Translations under genes and position numbers: made by a program
Assembly (NCBI RefSeq): GCF_965203655.1
Contig: NZ_CBDBDD010000001.1
Location: 1 to 64,000 of the forward strand
Length of the DNA stretch: 64,000 nt
Reading direction: 5' to 3'
From: Poriferisodalis sp965203655
Lineage (GTDB): Bacteria; Actinomycetota; Acidimicrobiia; Acidimicrobiales; Poriferisodalaceae
The notes under the pieces: model-generated
The model's database searches: none
Told to the model about the DNA's origin: nothing
The model's input: only the letters and a program-made list of their open reading frames with translations
In this document: positions 52,631 to 61,331 of the stretch, piece by piece
Numbering within the stretch: position 1 is the first letter of the stretch
How the letters are laid out: every line of letters begins with the position of its first letter

Positions 52631-55600
52631 CTACATGGTGCAGGCGAACTCAGAATCGTCGTCGGTGAGTTCGAGCCGAACGTAAGAGGTGCCGTCGAAC
52701 TCGTCGGCGACGGCAGCGACAAGGCCCTCGCCAATCAACGCGTCAACTGCTGCTCTCACGTCTTTCTCACCGAGGAACGCCAGCCGGCCTGCTGACGGGT
52801 GCGTCACCAGACGCGAAGTCGGACCACCCGCCCCGACGGCCTCGGCACCCCACAGGTTGCCTGCAAGACAGCGTTCGATGTTCTTGCGTGAGTATCGCCA
52901 ATGAGCGGTGTCTGCCAGCAGGCCGAGGATGATTTGAGCGACCGGTAATGCCTCGCGCAGGCCGGCCTCGGTGAGATGGCTGTCGGCCCACGGCCGCGGC
53001 AGGTCAGAGCACATGTCACACCGGCCACAGCCATCGTCGACGGTCTGCGGCGGTGCATCCGATGCATCGAGATACTCGAGAAGCGCCGCTACTCGACACG
53101 CGGCTCGGTCGCGAGCGAACTCCTTCGCACGATCAGACTTCTCAGCCACTTCGCTGCGACGTTGTTCGCATTGTCGCTCGATCTCTGCCCAGTCCGGTTC
53201 GCGCTGCGAACGCTCCAGCACCCATCCGTACTTCCAGACAGTGAATCCGATGATGTCTCGTAGCTGGAGCTCAAGCAGATCTTGCGCGACCTCCACCTCG
53301 GATCGCCCGAGTTCCTTCGACCACTGCGGTGCGTCATAACGGCCGTCATGTTGCTCCGCCAATTCAATGATCTGCTGGGCGCGTGCGATGAACTCCGGTT
53401 CGACTGCTGCGTCTCTCTGCAGACCCGCAACCCCGTCGGCATTCGGCGTGTTGGAATCGGCCGACACGTCGCTCAGGCGCAGCTGGCTGAGCCGCTTGCG
53501 CGTGTCGTCGATGATTGTGACGCGGCCCTCCCACGGCGTGTCAGGGTGGCGCTTCAAAACGTCCGCGATCGCCAAGTAGTGAACGGCGAGCGAGGTCGCG
53601 ACCGATTCCGCGTCACTCTCGCGGGTCTTGTCATCGGGTCGGTCGACGAGATCCTCCGGGTCGTATGAGCCCAGGCCCGGCAGCAGCTTCGCCCAGATGC
53701 TGCGCACCTGCGCGATTGACGGCGCCGCGCTGCGAACGAAGACTCGATGGATGGAGCAGTCCTTCGGCATAGTCAGAAGTACTGCTGTGCCGTCGGTCGG
53801 CATGCCGGGTTGACCAGCACCGCGGGCGGCCCTGCCGGTCTCTTGGACGTACTCCTCGATTGTGGCGGGCATCTCGGAGTGCACGATCAGAGCGATGTCA
53901 GGCTTGTCGATGCCCATCCCGAAGGCCTTGGTAGCGACGACCACGTCGATCTCGCCATGACGAAATGCGTCCTCGACGTGCGACCTTGCCGCTGTCTCCA
54001 TGCCTCCGTGGTAGGCGCGAACCGTATGGCCAGCAACGCGCAGCAACCCGCTGACACGCTCGGCGTCGCGTCGAGTCGGCACGTAGACCACAGTTGCCTG
54101 GCGGCGATACGCCTCCACCACCTGAACGATGCGGACATCGCGGTCGCTGCGGTTCGCACAGTCCTCAGTGAGGTAGCTGATCTCGGGCCGATCCGGCGAT
54201 AGCACTATCGCCTCACGAGTCCGCAGTCTCAGTGAAGCCACGATGTCGTCGCGCACTCGGGCGTTGGCCGTGGCCGTCACTGCCAACAGCGCCGGGCGGT
54301 CGCCGACGGGCGCTGCCCTGCCCTGATCAATGCGGCGCCGACGTTCTGTCGGTGTCCCGCCGAGCAGCTCAATTGCCTCGGGAATCCTGGCGTACTCGGG
54401 CCGGAACGTGTGTCCCCACTGCGAGATGCAGTGCGCTTCGTCGATGGCAATCCGGGCAACGTCGACCTTGGAGAGCAGGCTGATGAACTCCTGCGACCAC
54501 AGCCGCTCGGGGCTGATGTACAGCAGCTTGTAGTCGCCCCGGGTTGCGCCCCGCAGGATGTCGCGCCATTCGCTCTGCCCCACGCCGCTGTGGATGGCTG
54601 CCACCTCGGTGATGCCACGGCGGCGCAAGTTCTCGACTTGATCGTTCATCAACGAGATCAATGGCGACAGCACGAGCGTCACGCCAGGCATCAGCAGCGC
54701 CGGAATCTGGTAGGTGATCGACTTGCCCGACCCTGTCGGCAGCACCGAGAGCGCATCTTCGCCTGCCATGAATCGCCGCATCGTCTCGAGCTGGCCGGAC
54801 CGCCATTGTTCGAAGCCAAAGATCTGACGCACGCGGTCCAGCCGCCGCTCGACGATGTCGCCGTCCCGGGCCTGATCCTCGTCGAGCGCGAGCGCTCGGA
54901 TCTTCGCGAGGGTGTCGTCGACCGGGACTGCATCCATGGCGCTCCGCAGCTCATCGGTCAGCTCGATGCCGTCGAGATGCCCACAGATGCGGTCATACGC
55001 GTCGTTGGGATCACGTACGCGGTGCTGTGCGGGCGGACCGGGCAGCGTGCCGAGGATTTGCTCGGCGTAAGAGCTGGCCCTGCACAGGCGGTTGTCCAGC
55101 ATCACGGTCACCCCGCGATCGTCTGCCGCACGGATCAGCCGTCCTGCCCCCTGAGCCATCCTCAGTGCGGCGCGTGGCACGGCGTAGTCAGCGAACCCAT
55201 CCTTGCCCTGCTGCTCCACAGCTTCCATCCGAGCGCCCGAGATCGGGTCAGCAGGAGAGTCGAAGGGGATTTTCTCCAAGAGGAGCAAGCTCAGCGCCTC
55301 GCCGGGGATGTCGACGCCCTCCCAGAACGAGCGCAGAGCGAGCAGGCTGGTGGCCATCTCAGTTCTCATTCGGGCGACGAGCGCAGCTGCTGGTGCGTCG
55401 CCTTGGGTGAGCAGCGGAATTCCGTGCTGATCGAGGTAGTCACGGAGCTTGTTGCGAGCCGCTTCCATGCGGGAACGAGCGGTGAACAACGCCATCGCCC
55501 GACCTCGGGACAACAGCATCAGCCGCCCGGTCTCACGGCCTGCTGCCTCGGTGAACTCGTCCATCAGGCGTGCTCTGGGGGATGGCAGCCAGTCAGCCAA

Positions 55601-57961
55601 GATCAGCAGATGCTGTTCGCTGAGCGCTTCAAACGGAGTTGGCAGGGCCCTCGTCTGGGCGGCGTCGAGACCCAGTGAATTCAGGATGTGGCTGAAGTTG
55701 CCGCCCACTTGCAGGGTCGCCGATGTTGCGACTGTGGCGTCGAGCTCATTCCACAGCTGCCGCAACTGCGGCGCTACCGACAGGGGCACATGCCGCAGCA
55801 GCCATGTCCAGCGTCCTTCGGTGTACTGGACCTGACTGACTGCGATGCGCTGTTGCTCTTCAAGATTGGCAATCAGACTTGCGCCGCGTATCGCATCGCC
55901 GCCGTCTCCCGCAGCCTGCGGGCCAGCCGAGCCCGCGTCGGCGTGGATGACGCGGCGGAGCGTCTTGGCGGCATTTCGGGCAAAGCGCCCAAGGTGTCGT
56001 AACTCGGCTTCGAGGCGGTCGCGCCGGTAACGTCCGGCGAGTTGCTCTGGCAGGTTGATCTCGTTCAGCTCGCCGACGATGCCTTCCACGGCTTCGGCGA
56101 GCGACCGCCCTTCGCGCAGCACTGCGTAGTAGTCGGGGTGCGCAGTGTCGATGCCGCGCCGAATTCGATACGACGAGGGATAACGATCGTCGGCACTTGC
56201 TGCCGTTCGCACCCGTATGTAGGCCGTCAGCTCCGAGCCGAAGCGCGGCAGCTGATTCCGTATGGCGGTGACACAGCGGCGCACGTCGGTCAACGGCGAT
56301 TCACGCACGGACCAGCGAGCGGCGCGGGCGAGCCGGCCTAGCGTCCCGCTCCCTGTGCCGCTCGGATCGATCGCATCACAGAGTTGCTCAATCTCGCCCA
56401 CTCCGATTTCGGCCGTCAGTGCATCGGTCGCCGAGTCTTCGAGGTTGTGCGCTTCGTCGAGGACCAAGTGCCTGGCGTGATCGAGCCACTCGTGATCGGT
56501 CACGACCAGCGCATGGTTCAGCACGGCCACATCCGCATGACGCAGCCCGTCACGAGCGCGGCGATAGAAGCACCGTCTGTCCAAGTCAGTCGTTTCCGGA
56601 CCCGGCTGCTCGCTGACGGAGAGCACGAATCGAAGACTCGACATGACGTCTCGAAAATCGCTGCCGAGTGCCCACGTGTTCAGGTCGTCCCAATCACCCG
56701 TCGGCGTCTGTGAGACCCAGCCACACAGGATCGCGAGCGCGAGACCGCGCACTGCTTGACGCGAGCCTGCACGGTTACCGGGATCGTGCTCCGGGTGCGC
56801 GGTGCGTCCCGCGACAACATCCTGTGCGTCGCCGGAATGGTCGCCTTGAATGCCCAACTCGCCAAGCGCGCTCTCCAGCGCGGCCACGTCGATGTAGTTG
56901 CCCCTGCCCTTGAGCAACACCCAGTTGAAGGGCACCAAGAGCGAGGTCAGTTCCTCAAGGGAGTGCGCGATCTGATCCTGCAGCACCTTGGAATGCGGGG
57001 CGATTGCGACCGTCGCGCCACTGGCGCGGGCGTATTCGATCGCGGGTGCGAGATAGGCGAAGGTCTTGCCCGTGCCCGTCGGGGCCTCGATGAGCCGACG
57101 TTCGCCTTTGTGCAGCGCCGACGCCACCAAGCGAGCCATCTCGACTTGCTGCGCGCGTGGTGAGCGACCGTGTTCCATCAGCGCTCCGCCGTTGTCGAGC
57201 ATGCCCGCGGTGGTTTCTGGATCGAATCTGCCAGTCGGTTCGGACCATTGCCGCTGCCTGGACACCGGGATGGTCGAGGCCAGCGACGGCGGGTCGGATT
57301 CGGCGTCAAGGAATGCGGACCATGCGTGGGCAGTTGCGTGCAGCACCCAACGTTGAAGTCGGCGAGGCGGGGACGCTTCGTTCATCGACGCGAGCAGCGG
57401 ACTCAGCACATCAGCCAGCAGACGGGCATCCCCGAGCGCTCGGTGCTCGGAACGGGCGGTGCGTCCCAAGAGCCGTTCCGCCAGATCGTCGAGGCTCCGT
57501 CCCAACGGCGGCCTGCTGTCATCACTGCCGCTCGTCATCTCCCGTCCGGCCCTCGGGAACGCGAGGTGTGCCAGGTCCAACGTGTCTAGACGTCGGCCGC
57601 CGAGCGCTGGCAGCCCCGACTGCGCTGATGCCTCATCCATCAGCGGGAAGTCGTAGCCGAAGCCGTTGTGAGCGATGAGAGGACGGTCGCCGACGAACGC
57701 GGAGAAGCGTCGCAAGGCCTCGACCAAGGTCGGCGCTTGCGCCAGGTCCTTGTCCGTCAAGCCCGTCAATTCCCGAGTCTGGGAGCGCAAAGGCCGGGTT
57801 GGTCGCACCAATGTTTCGAACTCGCTGGCTTCGACGCCGTCGACGACGAGCACGGCCCCGATCTCGATGATCTCATGGGCCGGCGGGTCGGAGCGATCCG
57901 CATTGGCCTCTAGGTCGAACACCACGTATTCGCGCAAAGCCCACACCCCGCAGGCCGACAA
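52631..57961 (-). CDS. Triple fusion: DnaQ-type exonuclease, DinG-like helicase, RecQ helicase
   Basis: This is a single 1776-residue frame. Residues 11-190 form a DEDDh exonuclease (VVFDLEAN with D16/E18, HNGFGYDFPLMDE, HRALGDARLLADVL). Residues 265-975 form a DinG/XPD-like helicase (EAPTGTGKT at 292-300, LDEAHNLED at 501-509, RMAQGAGRLIR at 934-944). Only C413 and C464 occur between these motifs, so the Fe-S cluster is probably absent. Residues 1040-1400 form a RecQ core (LPTGSGKS at 1074-1081, IDEAHCISQWGH, QETGRAARG), followed by a RecQ zinc domain (CGRCDMC). DnaQ-DinG fusions are known; the added RecQ is unusual. The protein would process DNA ends or branched DNA. Confidence 0.93.
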   Translation of the reverse strand: MSACGVWALREYVVFDLEANADRSDPPAHEIIEIGAVLVVDGVEASEFETLVRPTRPLRSQTRELTGLTDKDLAQAPTLVEALRRFSAFVGDRPLIAHNGFGYDFPLMDEASAQSGLPALGGRRLDTLDLAHLAFPRAGREMTSGSDDSRPPLGRSLDDLAERLLGRTARSEHRALGDARLLADVLSPLLASMNEASPPRRLQRWVLHATAHAWSAFLDAESDPPSLASTIPVSRQRQWSEPTGRFDPETTAGMLDNGGALMEHGRSPRAQQVEMARLVASALHKGERRLIEAPTGTGKTFAYLAPAIEYARASGATVAIAPHSKVLQDQIAHSLEELTSLLVPFNWVLLKGRGNYIDVAALESALGELGIQGDHSGDAQDVVAGRTAHPEHDPGNRAGSRQAVRGLALAILCGWVSQTPTGDWDDLNTWALGSDFRDVMSSLRFVLSVSEQPGPETTDLDRRCFYRRARDGLRHADVAVLNHALVVTDHEWLDHARHLVLDEAHNLEDSATDALTAEIGVGEIEQLCDAIDPSGTGSGTLGRLARAARWSVRESPLTDVRRCVTAIRNQLPRFGSELTAYIRVRTAASADDRYPSSYRIRRGIDTAHPDYYAVLREGRSLAEAVEGIVGELNEINLPEQLAGRYRRDRLEAELRHLGRFARNAAKTLRRVIHADAGSAGPQAAGDGGDAIRGASLIANLEEQQRIAVSQVQYTEGRWTWLLRHVPLSVAPQLRQLWNELDATVATSATLQVGGNFSHILNSLGLDAAQTRALPTPFEALSEQHLLILADWLPSPRARLMDEFTEAAGRETGRLMLLSRGRAMALFTARSRMEAARNKLRDYLDQHGIPLLTQGDAPAAALVARMRTEMATSLLALRSFWEGVDIPGEALSLLLLEKIPFDSPADPISGARMEAVEQQGKDGFADYAVPRAALRMAQGAGRLIRAADDRGVTVMLDNRLCRASSYAEQILGTLPGPPAQHRVRDPNDAYDRICGHLDGIELTDELRSAMDAVPVDDTLAKIRALALDEDQARDGDIVERRLDRVRQIFGFEQWRSGQLETMRRFMAGEDALSVLPTGSGKSITYQIPALLMPGVTLVLSPLISLMNDQVENLRRRGITEVAAIHSGVGQSEWRDILRGATRGDYKLLYISPERLWSQEFISLLSKVDVARIAIDEAHCISQWGHTFRPEYARIPEAIELLGGTPTERRRRIDQGRAAPVGDRPALLAVTATANARVRDDIVASLRLRTREAIVLSPDRPEISYLTEDCANRSDRDVRIVQVVEAYRRQATVVYVPTRRDAERVSGLLRVAGHTVRAYHGGMETAARSHVEDAFRHGEIDVVVATKAFGMGIDKPDIALIVHSEMPATIEEYVQETGRAARGAGQPGMPTDGTAVLLTMPKDCSIHRVFVRSAAPSIAQVRSIWAKLLPGLGSYDPEDLVDRPDDKTRESDAESVATSLAVHYLAIADVLKRHPDTPWEGRVTIIDDTRKRLSQLRLSDVSADSNTPNADGVAGLQRDAAVEPEFIARAQQIIELAEQHDGRYDAPQWSKELGRSEVEVAQDLLELQLRDIIGFTVWKYGWVLERSQREPDWAEIERQCEQRRSEVAEKSDRAKEFARDRAACRVAALLEYLDASDAPPQTVDDGCGRCDMCSDLPRPWADSHLTEAGLREALPVAQIILGLLADTAHWRYSRKNIERCLAGNLWGAEAVGAGGPTSRLVTHPSAGRLAFLGEKDVRAAVDALIGEGLVAAVADEFDGTSYVRLELTDDDSEFACTM

Positions 57962-58010
57962 CCGGAACGCAAGCTAGACGAGATGGCCGGATCGGGCTGC
58001 GATGTCGTTG

Positions 58011-58430
58011 TCAGCGATCGATGTCGGCGGGCAGGATGCGGAATGGCTTGCCGCGCAGCGATTGAACGACGCGGAAGTGCCGCTCGTCGAGCGTCGCAAT
58101 CGCATCCTCGTCGTACTTGTCGGCTAGGACCACCAGCGATGCATCGGTCAAGCCAAGCGGCAGGTCGCGGTATCGCTCGATGACAGCGTGTGCCCGGACG
58201 AGATCGACGGCATCGAATGCCGCTAGTTCATACGCACCCGACGAGATCTCCTCAAGCACCGCCAATTCGGAATCGACACCCGCGATGCGCGCCGTGAGGT
58301 AGTCGAGTTCCGCAAGCACAAAGGGGGAGATCACCAGCGGGCGGGCCTCTGCCAGCGTTTGGGCGCACGGTTCATGCATCCGTTGGTCCGGCACGAATGC
58401 GGCCAAGAGAACGCTGGTGTCGACGATCAC
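58011..58430 (-). CDS. PIN-domain toxin (VapC-like)
   Basis: This 139-residue PIN protein has catalytic acidic residues in MIVDTSVLLAAFVPD, LAELDYLTARI, LGLTDASLVVLADKYD and IATLDERHFRVVQ. It is a predicted Mg-dependent RNase toxin. Its start overlaps the stop of the antitoxin gene by 4 bp. It borders the right side of the helicase island. Confidence 0.92.
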   Translation of the reverse strand: MIVDTSVLLAAFVPDQRMHEPCAQTLAEARPLVISPFVLAELDYLTARIAGVDSELAVLEEISSGAYELAAFDAVDLVRAHAVIERYRDLPLGLTDASLVVLADKYDEDAIATLDERHFRVVQSLRGKPFRILPADIDR

Positions 58431-58654
58431 GTACCGAAACCGGTCTTGGCTAGGTGATCGTCGACGTTCTCGGCGATGTCGGGATCGCCCCAGCCCTCGG
58501 TGAACAGCGGGGTTGTCGGCCGAGCCTCACGCCGAGCAAGTGCTTCAGCCAGTGCCTCGCGAACCAGCGCAGCCTCAGAGCAACGGGCTTCCTCCGCTGC
58601 GCGTTCAAGTCGTTCCTTGAGTTCATCAGGTAGGTAAATCGTCGTCTGCTTCAT
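58427..58654 (-). CDS. CopG/RHH-type antitoxin
   Basis: This 75-residue protein starts MKQTTIYLPDELKERLERAA, a ribbon-helix-helix opening, with CSEAALVREALAEALARRE. A C-terminal tail ending in AKTGFGT is expected to occupy the toxin active site. The ATG at 58654 was chosen because the RHH domain starts there; the frame runs 18 codons further upstream through the promoter. Confidence 0.9.
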   Translation of the reverse strand: MKQTTIYLPDELKERLERAAEEARCSEAALVREALAEALARREARPTTPLFTEGWGDPDIAENVDDHLAKTGFGT

Positions 58655-58663
58655 GCTGTCAAT

Positions 58664-58681
58664 CTTGCCATGTATTGCAAG
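58664..58681. promoter_or_regulatory. Inverted repeat upstream of the antitoxin gene (probable operator)
   Basis: CTTGC (58664-58668) and GCAAG (58677-58681) are inverted arms separated by 8 bp, ending 10 bp before the antitoxin ATG. A second TTGCAATAT-like stretch follows farther upstream. This is a plausible autoregulatory site. Confidence 0.5.
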
Positions 58682-58780
58682 ATATATTGCACTCCGATCG
58701 TGGTTCACTCATAAGCAGCCCACCCGGGATCATCGCGCTCGGCGCTAGGGAAGCGGAAGTGGTTTCTAGGCTGCGGCGTT

Positions 58781-60133
58781 GTGCGGCATCGGCCTGATCG
58801 GCTCTTTCTGCTGACGGGGGGCGTGCAGGGCTTGGCCTTCTCGTGGGGCCTGCCGGCGATGGTGTGGTGGGTGGTCGATCTGCGGCTGTCCCCGTTCCGG
58901 CTCGCGGTGCTGGGCACTGCGCTGGTGCTGTCGATTCTCGTGACCGAGACACCGACCGGCGTGGTCGCCGACCTCTACAGCCGCAAGTACTCGGTGGTGG
59001 CCGCGTACGTCGTGATGGGCTCGGCGATGGCGTTGGGCCCGGTGACCGAGCTGTTCGGCGTTCTCGTCATCTGGCAGGTGCTGTGGGGGGTCGGCTGGAC
59101 GCTGCAGAGCGGCGCTGCCACGGCGTGGATGACCGACGAGATCGCCCACCACGCATCGCACTCGCATCGCAGCGCGGCGATGATGCCCGTCGAGCCTTCG
59201 ACCTCAGGCGACGACTCAGGGGCTGCGGACGGCGGCGATCCCAGCCGCCAGGTGGACGGGCTCATCGTGCGCCATGCCGTCTTCCGGTCCGTGGGCGTCA
59301 TGGTCGGCCTTGTCGCCGCCACCGCGATGGGCGCGTGGTCGGTTCGAGGATCGATGGCCGTGATGGGCCTGTTTGCGATCGCGGCGGCCGGATACCTGGC
59401 CGTCACGATGCCTGAAGCCGGCTTCGAGTCGCCCCGCCGCCGGGCCGGCGGCGCACCCCGGCCGGCGCGCACGAGCGCATGGAAGGATGCGATCACCCTC
59501 TGGAAACGAGGCGCACGGCTTGTCCGCCTCAATCCGTCGCTGCTGGCGGTGACTCTCTCGGCCGCCGTCGCCGCCGGAGCGTGGGAAGCCAACGATCGAC
59601 TCTCCGTCCTGCGGCTGTTCGAACTCGGCCTCATCGAGCTTGACGGCCGGGAGGCCGTGCTCTTCTTCGGCGCAACGTGGTTCGTGATGTCCGCGCTGGC
59701 AATCCCCACGATGACGTGGCTGCGCCGTCACCTCGAGCGCTCGCAGGCCGACCAGCGGAGCGCCCGCCGTGACGCTTTCCTGCTGGCGCGGTTCCTGATG
59801 GTCGCCGCAGCAGGCGCCCTGGCGTTGGCGCTGAGCCCGTGGTTCGCGGTTGCGCTCATCGGCTGGGCGATCCTCGACGTGGCCGGCGAGACGGCGTATT
59901 CGCTGACCGAGGCAATGGCGAATCGGCATGCCGACTCGTCGGTTCGCGCCACGGTGGTCTCGTTCGTCGGACAGTCCCAAGCGGTGGGCGAAGTGTCGAT
60001 CGGTCTGGCGCTGGGAACGGTGGCGCAGATCGTCTCGGTGCCGTTTGCGCTTGCCATTGCCGCGGCGCTGTTCGCCGTCTCCGCAGCGCCCGCGGCAGTC
60101 GTCGGGTGGCGCACCAGCGGCGCCGTGGAGTGA
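58781..60133 (+). CDS. MFS transporter
   Basis: This 450-residue protein with about 12 hydrophobic helices has the MFS loop signature in TPTGVVADLYSRKYSVVAAY. A long, Ser/Asp/Gly-rich central loop (HHASHSHRS to PSRQVDG) interrupts it. The second half has TAYSLTEAMANRH. It resembles small tetracycline-resistance-like or uncharacterised MFS proteins. Its substrate is unknown. It starts at GTG with no clear ribosome site. Confidence 0.85.
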   Translation: MRHRPDRLFLLTGGVQGLAFSWGLPAMVWWVVDLRLSPFRLAVLGTALVLSILVTETPTGVVADLYSRKYSVVAAYVVMGSAMALGPVTELFGVLVIWQVLWGVGWTLQSGAATAWMTDEIAHHASHSHRSAAMMPVEPSTSGDDSGAADGGDPSRQVDGLIVRHAVFRSVGVMVGLVAATAMGAWSVRGSMAVMGLFAIAAAGYLAVTMPEAGFESPRRRAGGAPRPARTSAWKDAITLWKRGARLVRLNPSLLAVTLSAAVAAGAWEANDRLSVLRLFELGLIELDGREAVLFFGATWFVMSALAIPTMTWLRRHLERSQADQRSARRDAFLLARFLMVAAAGALALALSPWFAVALIGWAILDVAGETAYSLTEAMANRHADSSVRATVVSFVGQSQAVGEVSIGLALGTVAQIVSVPFALAIAAALFAVSAAPAAVVGWRTSGAVE

Positions 60134-60179
60134 TCCGCGGCGCCGGAGGGAGCCGCGAATCAGTGCCAGCGAGGAACTG

Positions 60180-60647
60180 TCAGCCTTCGGCCATCTCCGA
60201 CATCGCTGCCTCAGAGCGGCGGGCCATCTCCTCGGGATCGACGTCCTCGATGTGGGTGGTGAGGTTCCAGCGGTGGCCCCACGGGTCTTCGATCATGCCC
60301 GAACGGTCGCCGTAGAACTGGTCCACGACGGGTCGCACTTCGGTGGCGCCGGCCGCGAGCGCCGCCGCGAATGTGGCGTCGACATCTTCGACGTACACGC
60401 TCATCTGCACGGGCGACCCGCCGTAGTGCTTGGGCGAGTGGAACTCCATCTCGGGGAACTCGTCGGCCACCATGATGAGCGAATCGCCCAACTGCAGCTC
60501 GGAATGACCGATGCGGCCGCCCATGTCGATGCGCATCCGCTCGGTCATCCCGAGGATCTCGGTATAGAACGCGATGGCGTCTGCGGCACCGTCGATGCTC
60601 ATCGACACCGAGATGCGCGGGTAGTCGTCCGGAATGGGGTTCACCAT
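60180..60647 (-). CDS. VOC/glyoxalase-fold protein
   Basis: This 155-residue protein shows the two beta-alpha-beta-beta-beta modules of the vicinal oxygen chelate fold: RISVSMSIDGAADAIAFYTE, LQLGDSLIMVADEFPEM, MSVYVEDVDATFAAALAAGA and MIEDPWGHRWNLTTHIEDV. It resembles PhnB-like/glyoxalase proteins. The ATG at 60647 fits the fold start. It lies 88 bp downstream of the selenoprotein gene on the same strand. Confidence 0.88.
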   Translation of the reverse strand: MVNPIPDDYPRISVSMSIDGAADAIAFYTEILGMTERMRIDMGGRIGHSELQLGDSLIMVADEFPEMEFHSPKHYGGSPVQMSVYVEDVDATFAAALAAGATEVRPVVDQFYGDRSGMIEDPWGHRWNLTTHIEDVDPEEMARRSEAAMSEMAEG

Positions 60648-60735
60648 CGTGCTCTGCTCCTGAGTTCGAGGAATCCGGCGCCTCGGCCGGAGCACCCGTC
60701 GGTGCGGTCCGCCGGTCCGCGGGCGCAGCCCGAAG

Positions 60736-61254
60736 CTAGTGCGCCACCAGCACCCTGACGGCCTGCTCGACCGCCGTTTCGGCACGGGCTTCGAGCCCCG
60801 CTTGGTCGGCGCTGGCGATGGGGTGCTCGATCACGGTGAAGGGATGTTCGGGCACGCCCTGGACACGGGCCATCAGCTCGGCGGCGTCGATGAACGCGCT
60901 GGTCATCACGCTGATCGCGGGCACGCCAACCCGCTCGGCGGCGACGGCGTCGTGCAAACTGCACGACGAGCAGCTGCCTCAGTCGCCGACACCGGCCAGC
61001 ACCGCGTCCCAGCCCATCGCCTCGGCAAGCAATTCGTGCTGCGCCGGAGCGCTGTAGTTGGACTTGATCCGCCGGATCACCTTGGCCACGCCATGGCGAT
61101 CACGCAGCAGGCGCTCGACATGGTCGAAGAACGGCTTGGTGTTCTCCTTGCCGTTGGAGATGACGCCGACGGTGGCGCCCTTGAGAGTGGCAAGCCGCGC
61201 CGGCGGGGCGAACCCTGCGGGATCCTGCTCGTGTGTCGGGTCCAGCAGTTCCAC
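60736..61254 (-). CDS. UGSC-family selenoprotein with in-frame TGA (Sec)
   Basis: Two adjacent same-frame ORFs (61254-60979 and 60978-60736) join across a TGA at 60979-60981 to give a 172-residue protein. The N-terminus is MELLDPTHEQDPAGFAPP. The TGA is followed by GSCSSCSLHDAVAAERVG, making the motif U-G-S-C that defines the UGSC family of (seleno)proteins. A perfect hairpin follows the TGA at SECIS distance. Downstream, GVPAISVMTSAFIDAAELMA and the rest read smoothly to TAG. The Sec and the Cys three residues on form a likely redox centre. The biological role of the family is not established. The alternative, a nonsense-mutated gene, is less likely given motif and hairpin. Confidence 0.9.
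60948..60968 (-). promoter_or_regulatory. Predicted bacterial SECIS hairpin
   Basis: On the minus strand the sequence pairs CGTCGTGCA with TGCACGACG around a 3-nt loop, GTT, a perfect 9-bp stem. The loop starts 20 nt after the TGA, within the 16-37 nt range of bacterial SECIS elements, and its first loop base is the expected G. Confidence 0.8.
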
Positions 61255-61331
61255 GATGTCCTCCTAGCGGTTCTCGACAGCTTGTGTCGGCGAGCTCCGG
61301 TCAGCTACATGCTGCCACGAGCATTGATCAT

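Noticed and set aside
60736..60957. Separate 73-codon gene downstream of the TGA
   Set aside because: It has no ribosome binding site. Its sequence is the natural C-terminal half of the UGSC protein in the same frame.
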